Source of the DNA: Posidonia oceanica
Taxonomy: Eukaryota > Streptophyta > Magnoliopsida > Alismatales > Posidoniaceae
Assembly: GCA_037176725.1 (NCBI GenBank)
Contig: JAZBRS010000039.1
Coordinates: 25,704,001-25,768,000, forward strand
Length of the DNA stretch: 64,000 nt
Reading direction: 5' to 3'
A program made the translations under genes and the position numbers. Below the pieces are notes generated by a model that worked only from the letters and a program-made list of their open reading frames with translations, was not told where the DNA came from and searched no databases. How positions within the stretch are numbered: position 1 is the first letter of the stretch; every line of letters begins with the position of its first letter. Below are positions 44,564 to 55,045 of this stretch, piece by piece.

Positions 44564-45705
44564 TTCAGACTCTGGCTTTCGTCTTTGGCTTTCCGCTTGC
44601 ATTGTTTTTGCTTGTGCTTGCCCTGCCTTGCTTTATTGCTTACTTTATGCCTACTTCTTTGCTTTATTGCTTGCCATGTGCCTGTTTACTTGCCTTATTG
44701 CTTACATTGCCTTTACTTGCTTTATTTATGCATTATACATGCCTAAATACTTGCTTGTCGCACCATACATGCCTTTTGAGTGGTAAATGCTTTGTTTTAC
44801 ACAATTGCTATGCCACTACACATGCACATGCCATGTATATCTACTTTTTGACATGTTGAGTGTTTTCTTTTTCACTATCATGTCCACATACACATGCAAA
44901 TGTCATGCACATGCCTTTTGCCTTCCTGTGTGATTGTCTACATGCCATGACTTCTTGTTTCTTTCCTCTTCATGCTTTTACCATGTTAGGATATTAGAAA
45001 CCTGTCTGCTCCCCTCCGGCTTAATTTAAAAACAACAATAAAGCCAACATTTAACATTCAAGTACAACTGGAGCTGAACTTGCAATTTTCCCCCTGGTTA
45101 ATAAAACGCAAGTAAAAAATTCTAATGCATATTGCATGTTTGATCATTTTAGAAAGCATGCATCTTCTCATCCCTTAGTCCACCCACTTAGTCTGAGAAG
45201 GACAGCCCCGGTCTCTCGTTCAGTTGCTTTGGCACAAGGTGAGTTGATCGGTCTGCCTCCTCTTGTCAGGGGTTGTGTCGGTGCTACTAGAGGGTACAGC
45301 CCATGCTTTGGTAGGGTCAAGGCCACTACTGTACCACCCGTTATACCTGAGCTCTAGGCTAGAGTCTAGACGGGAGCCTTACTTTCTGACCTAGAGTCAA
45401 TAAATCCCATTACCCAAGAGTACGTCCTAGTAGGCCGCCTACTCAGGACATGCATGGTGAGAGAGTGCATATTAGGGCATCCATTTCTGCACGCATGCCA
45501 TTCATGCCACCCCTAATAACTCTTTTTTCGTATATACTCTAACGCGTTTGTTGTTTTGCAGGTAGGTGAGAGTTCCATCAGCCAGAATCTCGAGCGTCCC
45601 TCCTCTCTGTCTCCGAGCTATCTGTCGCCTCTGACAATAGCTCGCCTTAGGTCTTGCGTCCCTGCCTTCAGCCGCAGACCTGTTCGCACTCGCTCGCCGT
45701 CCGTT
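44564..45705 (+). other. E2 leader with predicted 105-nt intron (45457-45561)
   Basis: Non-coding and colinear with the E1 leader. The donor candidate is G|GTGAGAG at 45457; the acceptor is CTAAC (45539-45543), a T-rich tract and TTTTGCAG ending at 45561. Length 105 nt, the same as in E1 and E4 despite considerable sequence divergence. Confidence 0.55.
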
Positions 45706-48240
45706 ATGGCCCAGCACACCGACGAGCCCTCTTCCTCTTTGGCGTTAGGGGAGATATCGACTTCGGTCTCTCCTTCCCCTGCTTTGACGTCCCCTGTCTC
45801 CTCTCCACTGCTAGTGCAGGAGACTTCCCAACCCCTCTATCTGGAACAAGGGTCGACCCCAGCCGACATGGAGCTTGTCACCGAGTCAACCGCAGTAACC
45901 GCCACTCAGGCTCTAGGAGTATTGCCTTCTGTTCCATCCCAGGGCCGTCCCATCTCGGGAATCTAGCCTTCTACGACTGCCTCTTGCATAGGGTCTACTC
46001 CTATTGCTTCCTTGGTCTCTATGCCCCCTTTGGCGGACACCCTTTTGCATTCCGGCTCGTCGGTCGATGATTTTGCTGCCTCGCAAGCATAGCGTTTATT
46101 GGCTAAGGCCGATAGGCTGTGAAGCATGGCTCTAGCACTCGACCCGACTGTGGCCCACTCTTCCCGTCCAACCCCTGAGGTTCCGGTGCCGCCTTCTGTA
46201 GCTTAGCAGGCTCACCACACTGCACTTCCACCCTTTCCATCGCCCCGGCTCCTCACAGCTTCGATGATGGGGGTGCATTATTGGCCTCCTGCATCTGCAC
46301 AACACTTTGCACAGCATGCAACTCCCTCATTTGGTGGCTAGTCATTTGATTTGGCAGGAGCGCAGCACCCATATAACCCGTTGCCCAACACCGTGCCGGT
46401 GCAACAGCTGCAGCCTCCATACACTACATGTTACACTGCACAGCATGCCTTTTACTCATCTCCTTTGCATCAAGTTCAGGCTTCTGCATATGCATCACCA
46501 CACTTTACACCCTCACACGGGTATGCTGGCCCTCACGTTATGACACTAGGTGGCGTGATGGTGGATCTGGAGGAGCGCCTTCGCGCGACCCACACAGCAT
46601 ACGTTGTCCCTGCCCCTGCTGCCTCACCACCTGTGGTAGCCAATCCATACCCCATCAATGATAGGATGGACGTCTTGGAGAAAGCACTATGTCTAGTGCA
46701 GGGCATGGACCGCCAGTCCTGCCAATTTCGGGACCTCTATCTCTTTCCAGAGGCGACACTCCCAGCGAAGTTCTACATCCCGAAATTCAAAAAGTACAAC
46801 GGTAGAGGCTGCCCTATCTCCCATCTGAAAGCATACTGCGGAGACCTTCCTCACCTTCAGGCTGACGACAGGCTCCTGATCCGTTTGTTCTAGAAGAGTC
46901 TGACCGGCCTTGCACTCAAGTGGTTCACTTCCCTTGATATGACCACGATCCAGACTTGGAACGACCTTTCCTAGGCTTTTCTTGGGCAGTATTCTTTCAA
47001 TCTCGAGTTGATCTCCAAGCGAGTGGATCTTGTCGCCATTCGGTAGAGGCCCCAAGAGCCATTCATGGAGTATGTCAGTCGCTGGCGTTCCGTAGCCACC
47101 CAAGTCAGAGAAAGACCTTCCGAGGAGGAGTCTATTGACATGATCATCAAGGGGGCGTAGCCAACGACTGGAGCCCTACTATCATTTCAATCAATCACTA
47201 GCTTTGCATCACTGACTAGGGTTGGCGCCTGGGTAGAAAGCTCACTGCAAAGTGGGAATTTTCCCGTAGTTGCTGTAATAGATGGGCAGATCAACAACTT
47301 CAGCAACAATCGCAGCAACGACACCCGTAACAGAGACTTTACTCCCGACTACTCCAAACACCACGCTGTCACATACTTTGAATCTCCCGAAGAGCCTGCC
47401 TATGCAGCAAGTCGGCTAGACCCTTTCCTACTAGTGCACGCACCTAACTATGCACCCACTGCACACATTGCCACCGTCGAGCCTGTGCATCACGTTGCAC
47501 TCGCTCGGCAAGGACTCCAACCAGGGCAAAGACGACCTCGTCGAGCTAAGTGTGATTACGCCCCTCTGTTAGAACCACTAAGTGTCATCTTCCCTCAAGT
47601 TGAGTCGCTCCTGAGACTCTCGGCTGTCCGTCCGTCACCAAACCCCCCTCCATGGTGGCATGATATGGATCAATTCTACAGTTTCCATCGAGCCACCGGG
47701 CACTCGACGGATGACTGCCTCACTCTCCGGGATGCCGTTCAGTGCTTGATCGATCACAAGATCATCAGCGTTGACGAGTAGGAGGCTGCACAAACACATA
47801 CACCTGCACTTGCACTCGCACACCCTAGTGTAGCTGGCCCTCCCTCTTCCGAGCCTGCAGGCTTCGTGGTTGTTGGAACCTTGGGGGTCTACCCCAATCT
47901 TCTCTGAGCTTAGCTCCGCCCCGGTGGATCCTTTCGATTCCATCGGCGCAATCTCCTCTTCCTACCCTTCCCAATTCGCCCGGGGGACACTCGAAAGCAC
48001 AACGGCAGAATCAACAACAAAGTTGATCGCGCAACTTTCCAGGTCTGTATCTCTTTCAACCTCGGCAGCTCCAATGCTCTCCACACTGCCATCAGTAGCT
48101 CCAGTGCTCCCCGCACTGCCATCAGTAGCTCCAGTGCTCCCCACACTGCTCTTAGTAGCTCTAGCAGCCCTAGTGCTCCCCGCACTACCGACACAGCCTC
48201 CGCCGACAGCGCCAACAGCGTAGGAGCGGACCCAGCACCT
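45706..48240 (+). pseudogene. gag: E2 gag and start of the gag-pro linker, pseudogene
   Basis: Starts at ATGGCCCAG (45706). The N-terminal Pro-rich part ends at TAG 45964. The capsid core lies at about 46560-47290 (PKFKKYNGRGCPISHLKAY, WFTSLDMTTIQTWNDL by translation through stops). TAG stops in this frame at 46339, 46891, 46972, 47044 and 47158 each replace a CAG (or CAG/CAA) codon of E1, E4 or M. The His/Cys segment FHRATGHSTDDCLTLRDAV is at about 47685-47745. The Pro-rich linker follows, with a VAPVLPALPS-type repeat (48080-48190). There is no protease, RT or integrase: coding homology ends at about 48240 and 3' untranslated sequence begins. Confidence 0.85.
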
Positions 48241-50030
48241 CCCTCCCGAGGTTGCTGACAAGTACGTCCCTCTTACTCTCTCTTTTATTTCTTGTGTTGT
48301 CCTTTCGTTGTTGTCATTTTGTTTTGCGTTTTCTCGTTTGTCAGAAAACCCATAAAAAATACAAAACACTTGAAAAACTTAAAAAACATGCATTCCTCTT
48401 TTGCACACACTGGGCTGGCAGCCCTAATTGCTCGGCGATAAGTCCGTCAACTTATCATTCGGGCTGGTATCCCCAACTATCTGGCGATGGGTCCGTCAAC
48501 TCATCACCGGGCTGGTAGCCCTAACTACCCGGTTGACACCTGTCACGTCGTCTGCCCCCTTTTGCATCACAGGCTAGCAGCCTTAACTGCCCAGTGGTAT
48601 GTTCGTCAATCTATCATCCTGCACATATCTGCCACTTCCTACATGTATCCATCTCCTGCATATGCATATCATTTCCTATATCTTCGAAAACCATAAACAC
48701 AAAAAAATTAAAAGACCAAAAAAAAAAAACTGCAAAAACATGCTTTCCTTTCTGTCGATTTTCCCTCTTTATGTTTTCCAAAAGAAAAAACCATAAAAAT
48801 CACAAAACCCACAAAACCAAAGACATGTGTAAAATCTACAGAACACATAAACATTTGCATAATCCCAAAAACCCGGCTTTGGACAACGAGCAGTGCCAAG
48901 AGGATGCCAAGCATCGACACACTCAGGCAGAACTCACCCGAGCAGCGCCATCTCTTTGCATGTGGTCATAGGGTGAGATTAAGAGCAGAAGAGAACATCT
49001 CGCTAAGTTTCAGGACTCTAGAAGTGAGATCCACCTTATCAAGAGAGTCCACTAGACATGGAGAGGACTGAAGCAGAGCAGAACATAGCCAGAGGCTGCC
49101 TATACACATTGCAGAGGCTGAAGGTGTATGCCGATCAGTTGAACCCTCAACGCCTCATTCGGGACCGCTACCCCAAGAGGGCGAAGACAAGCATATCCAA
49201 AAGAATATAGATCATGTGAACAAAAAAAAATGATAACATGATATGCATGCTGAGCATAAAAGAAAAATGAAGAAAGAAGTTGAAGAAAGAAGGCGCTCAT
49301 GAGAGGAGTGACTCGGACGAGCGTCGAAGACCCCTTAGCTATCAACTTCAAGTGCCACACTGGCAACTGCACGGGATACATTATCAAGAAGACTTGGCCC
49401 CACCCTCCGAGCGCAGCAGCATGCTCCAATCCCCTGTGCAAACAACTCGACCTCCTTGGCAGGCTAGATGCAACTCCAGTCACTCATGAGGGGAAAAGAA
49501 AGATCTGGCCATGAGCATCAAAAGCGGTAGTCGGTCCCCGAGGAATTGAGACGGAGGCTGTGAAGCTACATCCAACGCTTCTGCTACCCACAGACAGCCA
49601 AAGGCTATACTTTGCAAAGCTGAGGCCTCATCTCGAACCAAGAGTGAGAATGAGAGCCACCGACCACAACTCGGCATGGCGTTGCGCGAGGATCGAGTCC
49701 CCTGAGTTGAAAATGCAGAAGCATCCTCTCGGCAGCAGCTGCTTTGAATCCTAAGCCACCAAAAAAATGCATGCTATAATATATTTTTATCTTCCCTTCT
49801 CCCTGTTTTCAAAAACCGGAGCCAAGGACGAGCACTCTTGCCTGACCTCGCTCAGAGGCTCTACGCTTTTCAAATTTTGCCGCCCACCGCGTTGGGTAGG
49901 TGCTTGATGACCGGCGTGTCCCTTGTTCGTCACTCCATGACGTAGCATCGCATGCCCACTCTGAGACCATTGCACACGTACCGCAAGGGGTTCCCTGTCT
50001 TCTCTCTGCATTATTCTGCATTCCTTGCAT
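48241..50030 (+). other. E2 3' untranslated region, first part
   Basis: No supported gene. It contains GTCCGTCAAC hairpins at 48410-48620 (for example GATAAGT/ACTTATC at 48437-48456 and GATG/CATC near 48485-48505), an A-rich tract (48690-48860) similar in position and composition to E1 28175-28300, and ~750 bp (49000-49745) of mixed sequence with short ORFs on both strands that I do not recognise. Confidence 0.5.
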
Positions 50031-50940
50031 CGAGCTGGCAACCCTAACTGCTCGGCGATAGGTCCGTCAACTTATCATCTGGGCTGGTAGCCCTAACTGC
50101 TCAGTGATAAGTCCGTCAACTTATCATCCATTCACTCATCCATCCTTGCAATTCAATGCCAGAGGCGCTTAGGCTATCCCCTGGTATCATCCCTGATACC
50201 AGGGGCATCTTTTTTTTTGCTGCCCTATGGTATCGTTCCCCTCATCTCATCGAGCTGGTAGCCCTAACTGCCCGGTGATAGGTCCGTCAACTTATCACCC
50301 TGCATGTTTCCTGCATTATTCCATTGCATTCCCCACCAGCATTGCACATCGCATGGTGACCCCTTTACATCCATCCCACTGCATTCGGGTTGGTATCCCT
50401 GACTACTCGGCTAACGAACTCGTTAGTTTTGTCTCCACCTTGCATTCTGATGCCATGGGCGCTTCGGCTGTCCCTTGATATCGTTCATCGATACCAGGGG
50501 CATCTTTATTTTGCTGTCCCATGGTATCCCATTTCCACCTACATTGGGTTGACATCCCCAACTGTTATGGGAGCATCTACGGACCTCTGCCACGCCTTTG
50601 GGTATGGTATTTCTGTTGCATTCATGGTTACAAGTCATCCCACTTGTCACCACCTCTCTTGCCTGACAGACTCGCTGGCCTGTCAATGCCTGCGATACCA
50701 GGTGCGTCTGGCAGCCCCTTGGTATCATCTCACCCCCATTCGGGCTGATAGTCCTAACTATCCGGTGAAGGGTCCGTCAACTCCTCAGAGGGACGATAGC
50801 CCTAACTATCCGGTGATGAGTTCGTCAACTCCTTAGAGGGCCGATACCCCCTAACTATTCGGTGATGAGTTCGTCAACTCCTCCGAGGGCTGATACTCCC
50901 TAACTATTCGGTGATAAGTCCGTTAACTTATCACCCCTTC
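50030..50940 (+). repeat. E2 hairpin repeats, GTCCGTCAAC type
   Basis: At least seven units with GGCTGGTAGCCCTAACT, then CGGTGATAGGTCCGTCAAC, then TTATC. Perfect stems include GGTGATA/TATCACC at 50274-50299 and GGTGATAAGT/ACTTATCACC at 50910-50935 (10 bp, 6-nt loop). A CCCCTGGTATCA/TGATACCAGGGG-type hairpin followed by GGGGCATCTTT occurs near 50180-50212, with a weaker copy near 50470-50510. Confidence 0.8.
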
Positions 50941-50989
50941 GTCGTAGTATAATGGCATTCTGTTGCATGGCATTAGCATTTCATCATCA

Positions 50990-51680
50990 CACGGACATCA
51001 CGCGCTTAGGATTCGAACCCCTAGCTTGCATATTGCCTAAGGTATCATCCTTGGCACCCGCAAGACTTTCGCAGCTTGCCAGCTTTGGATGATACTCGTA
51101 GTAGTGCACGGCCTTGGGATCGTTTTCTCGGTTCCGCATGTCTGGCATTCCACTATTTATACACTGCATCTTCATTGCATAACATCATGTAACTTCCTTG
51201 TATCCTTAGTAGAGTCAGTCCTAGTATAGCATCTCATCATTACAAGGACATTGCGTGCTTAGGAGCTGAACCCTTGGTGCGCGTATTGCTTAAGGTTTCA
51301 TCCTCGGCACCCACAGGACTTTCGCAGCTTACCGGCTTGGGATGGCGCTTGCAATAGTGCACGGCCTTGGGATTGTTTTTCTTGGTTCCGCGTGCCCGGC
51401 ATTTCACTGTGCATATACTACATTCCACTGCATAACATCTCATACATCACATTCTTATTGCGTTGCTACTCCTCTGTAGTCATTACACCAACCTCTGCCT
51501 TCCGTTTTCCCGAACATGGCATACTTAGGAAATCGAACCCCTGGTTCGCACATTGCTTAAAGTGGTATCTTCAGCATTCTGCGGCTTCCTTACAGCCAGC
51601 TAGCTTGAGATAACGCCTGCGGTAGTGCACGGCCTAGGATCGCTTCCTTGGCATTACGTGCCCGCCACTACATGCACATC
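50990..51680 (+). repeat. Three ~250-270-bp direct repeats in E2
   Basis: Units starting near 50990, 51240 and 51510 share CATCATnACACGGACAT-like starts, a TTAGGA-nn-TCGAACCCCT block, TTGCCTAAGGTATCATCCTTGGCAC and TAGTGCACGGCCTTGGGATCG. Divergence between units is considerable. No coding potential is apparent. Confidence 0.7.
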
Positions 51681-52077
51681 CACTGCATCCTACTTTCAAC
51701 ACTTGCATTGCCCCTCACCTCGAGCCTACTCGGTGAATGGCACTTAAAATCGTACGATTTTCCCTTAAGTGCGGTCCGAAGATGTTGCATTGCATTTTTC
51801 CACTAGACCACGTGCATGCATCACCTGCTTTTCCCCCAGTAGAGTACAGTGCAATGAGCATTAGCGTAGGCATCACATCTGCATCAGTGCCGTGCACTAG
51901 TCTTTGCATTGGCACAGCATCCTAGTATTCGCATGCATCAGCATTCGGCAACGAGTCATGATTTTTGATGCATCCACCAAGTAAGTGACTCACGTCAATA
52001 AAGACTGACCCTTTTTTCGGTGTTATAGGGGTGTCTTGTCAACCCTGAGCAACGGCCTTGGTCCCCATGACCTCGCT
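51681..52077 (+). other. E2 3' untranslated region before the polypurine tract
   Basis: No gene visible. The last ~140 bp (GATGCATCC, AAGTGACTCAC, GGGGTGTCTTGTCAACCCT) is conserved with E1 33120-33215. Confidence 0.45.
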
Positions 52078-52091
52078 CAGGGAGGGGCATC
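52078..52091 (+). other. E2 polypurine tract
   Basis: CAGGGAGGGGCATC, identical to E1's, immediately before the TGTTGACACCCC of the 3' LTR. Confidence 0.85.
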
Positions 52092-53022
52092 TGTTGACAC
52101 CCCATTTTGACACCAGGTGGCGGATTTCTTTGGAAGCTTGCTCGGATTGTGGTCTGGTGAACCCAAAACTCCATCCAAACCCTAACCTACACCTAAATCC
52201 ACCAAAATCCCACAAAAACAAACCAAACACCTCTTTGGAGTGTTGGACGCTGCAATAGGTAGCATCCAATGTTGGATGCATCTAGCTACACGTCCAACGC
52301 CCTGTAACCTGCCATCCCACGTCCTCTCCCTTGCTCCTCTGACCTCTGACACCACCCACGACCTGCCATCCCATGCTCCTGCCATCCCATGACCTCCTCT
52401 CCACCTGACCCTACCACCAGCACCCCTCTGGTAGGCTTGGACAGAACAAAACCAACACATGAACCCATCGACCTCAAATAGTGAAAAAATAGCCACCTTT
52501 TGCCCACGAAATTCAGAGCAAACCAAGTGCCACCATAGCCTCTGAGCCAACTTGTGCGATCCAGAAGCATTCTTGAGAGTCCACTGGAGCTTCCCGCATG
52601 CTTCCCAGGCCTCCAGACCAGCCAACAAGCTCTCCTCCATCGCCGACTCTGACCGACCGCACACCTCCACTGCAGCATCTCCGATGCCAATCCCAGGTAG
52701 GTAACCCCTCCTCCTTGGCTCCTCACTCCTCCCTCAAAACTCGTGAAGCTCCATAGTCAAGCTTCGTGGCATTCCGGCCGCTCTGGTGGTTGGAAAAGCC
52801 ATGAACTCCAATGACCAAAGGGAGGAGGCAGGTAGAGCAAACTACTCAGCGATTTCTTGCATTAAATACATGTTTATGATCCTTGTTGCATGCTCTTGTT
52901 TATTAGCTAGCTAATTTCAAGTTTTCAATACATTTGAGCATCTGTGCATGATCTGAAGCAACTCGACGTGTAGGACGTAGGAGCTGGTGCATCCAACATA
53001 GGACGCTGCCATACCTTGCATC
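52092..53022 (+). repeat. E2 3' LTR, first 0.93 kb, cut by X_R
   Basis: Starts TGTTGACACCCCATTTTGAC right after the polypurine tract and carries palindromic clusters at 52240-52301 and 52965-53015. At 53023 it is interrupted by the X-family LTR end TGTAGTGTGG. The rest of the LTR is not found in the window; it should lie beyond E4 if X_R and E4 are simple insertions. Confidence 0.8.
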
Positions 53023-54731
53023 TGTAGTGTGGAATTGGGGGGGTGTTTAAGAAGATGTCGGCGCCTCCACGTACGTCATCAACTTTGTTGTGATCGCCAC
53101 TCGCCTTTGGGTAGACAAGACACTTGGGGGGAGATTATGAAGATGCGGGTCCTCAGACCACTAGATCGACGGCTGGATGTCGTCTAGCGGCTTTCTCGTG
53201 TTACGTAAGCTCTTTCCTTCCCTTCAAAACAAAATGAAATAGATCTAGATTAGTTCAAGTGTACTAGTCAGTAACAGAAGTAAATGAAACAACATAACTA
53301 AAAGAAACAAATACAAATCAGGGGTTATTCCCCGCATGCATTTGCTATGGGTCCTATGCTAAGGAATGTAACAATGCGATGAAAAATTAGATTGGAGGAA
53401 GATACTCCCTTTCACCCTTATGCTGAATGCAATGAAGTTGAAAGGAGGCATGGTCGGAGCTCCGACTTAGCTAGGAATCTCTGGAATGAAGATGGGAATT
53501 GGGTTTCCCTCTTTTGAAAGGTGGGAGATAGAGCTTCTGGGTTGAAGGCTCTAGCTCTGGAAGGTGGAGACTTAACACTGACAGAGTGATTCCTCTCTCA
53601 AAAATTCCAACCCTAGGGAGGAATTCCTCTCTCAAAATTCCGACCCTCAAACCAATGGCCTAAAGGGGAGAATTCTTCTCTCAAAAATTCCAACCCTCAA
53701 ACCACTGGTCTAGGGGGTCGATTTATAGACTCTAGGGGGTGACGACGGTTGGAGTTCAGAAAATTCTAGAAAAGTGGTAGTTAGGGTTAGTCGCCGGTTG
53801 AGTTGGTGACTAAGGCTAGCAACCGCCCAGTCAAATGTGGAAAAAACCCAGGAACGAGGCCACGACTGCTAGTCGCCGCTTGAGTTGGCATCTAACAGTA
53901 GAGGGGGTTGTGGGAAATAATCGTGGAAAAGCGGTTCAAAGGAGCCACGATCATTAGTCGCCGCTTGAGCTGGCACCTAATGGTTGAGGATCGTGGGAGA
54001 TAATCGCTGCAGTTCCACAATTGCTTAGTCGCCGGATGAGTTGGCACCTAAGGGTTGAGAGGGATCGTGGGAAACAACCATGGAAAAGCGGTTCAAAGGA
54101 GGCCACGATCATTAGTCGCCTGTTGAGTTGGCGCCTAATGGTTGAGGATCATGGGAGACAACCGCTGCAGTCTACGATCGCTTAGTCGTTGTGTTAGTTA
54201 GCATCTAAGTGGGTTGCCTCCACAGATGGCAGTTGAATTGGCCGCCTCTACTGTTGGCAACTGACTTAGTCGCCTGCATAGCTGGTAACTGCCCGAGTCG
54301 CCTCTTTAGCTGGCAACTAGCTGAGTCGCCTCTCCAGCTGGCAACTAGCTGAGTCGCCTCTCCAACTGGCAACTAGCAAGCTTAGGTAATTTCTAGCCGT
54401 ACTTTCTGGGTTTTGGCTAGAGAAAACAAGATAGAAGGCCGGGAAACTACAGATAGTCTATGAAATCAAGAAGGCATCTCTGTTAACTCAAATCTGCCAC
54501 GAATCTGAGTAGAAGTAAAGGATACCCAGGGTACTTGGACTTGCCACGAGCCTGAGTGAGTTAGCTCTGCCACAGCCAACAACTTGAGTCTAGGTAGGAT
54601 CAAGTGATGCTTTGAAGAAATCAAGGAACATCTGGAAGACATGTTATCAAAACTTAGGCACGAGATTTGGGGCGCCTCCAGGCTTCTATTCTCAGAAGAA
54701 CTCTCAGAAATGCGAAAATAGGATATCTACA
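53023..54731 (-). mobile_element. X_R: complete 1709-bp 3' LTR of the X family, minus strand
   Basis: On the minus strand it runs from TGTAGATATCC (54731) to CCACACTACA (53023). The minus-strand tract just upstream, AAGGAGGGGCGTC (54744-54732), is a polypurine tract like those of E1 and E2, so this is a 3' LTR. A TATA-like box lies at 53727-53721 on the minus strand. Direct and inverted repeats with AGTTGCC and GATCGTGG words (about 53800-54375) match X_L. The five bases at 53018-53022 (GCATC) would be one copy of the target duplication in E2's LTR. Confidence 0.8.
53721..53727 (-). promoter_or_regulatory. Putative TATA box of the X_R LTR
   Basis: Reads TATAAAT on the minus strand, at the same LTR position as TTTAAATA in X_L. 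Confidence 0.5.
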
Positions 54732-54744
54732 GACGCCCCTCCTT
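54732..54744 (-). other. X_R polypurine tract
   Basis: AAGGAGGGGCGTC on the minus strand immediately before the LTR start. It matches the E1/E2 tract in 10 or 11 of 13 positions. Confidence 0.7.
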
Positions 54745-55045
54745 GGAGTAGATCTTGAAACAAGATCGATTCCAAGGTAAGAACGATGTCCTATTGAGCA
54801 TTTCCTGAAAAGGGGAGCTCCATCTCAAACAATTTGCCACTGAAGTGGCCAAAGGAAAGATAAAAAGAGGGCTTAAATTGCCATCAAATTGGAGACTCAG
54901 ACATGGAGGGGTAAAGTCGGTTTCGGAATTTGTGTCGTAGCCGAAGTCAAGACTAGGTCAACCATGTAGAGGTGTTCCAACGGGGCAAGAACTAAGGAGG
55001 AAATCACGGGATGTCATTCCAGCGCGATCGAAAGGAGAGTGTGGC
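54745..55045 (-). other. X_R interior fragment, 3' end only
   Basis: About 300 bp of interior sequence of the minus-strand X element, ended by the E4 insertion at 55046. No ORF or recognised motif is visible. GTGGC at 55041-55045 would be the left target duplication of E4. Confidence 0.55.

Noticed and set aside
49260..49754. Short ORFs (69-127 codons) in E2's 3' region as possible remains of the extra ORF
   Set aside because: No residue pattern in common with the DUF7745-like protein of E1; both strands are equally open.
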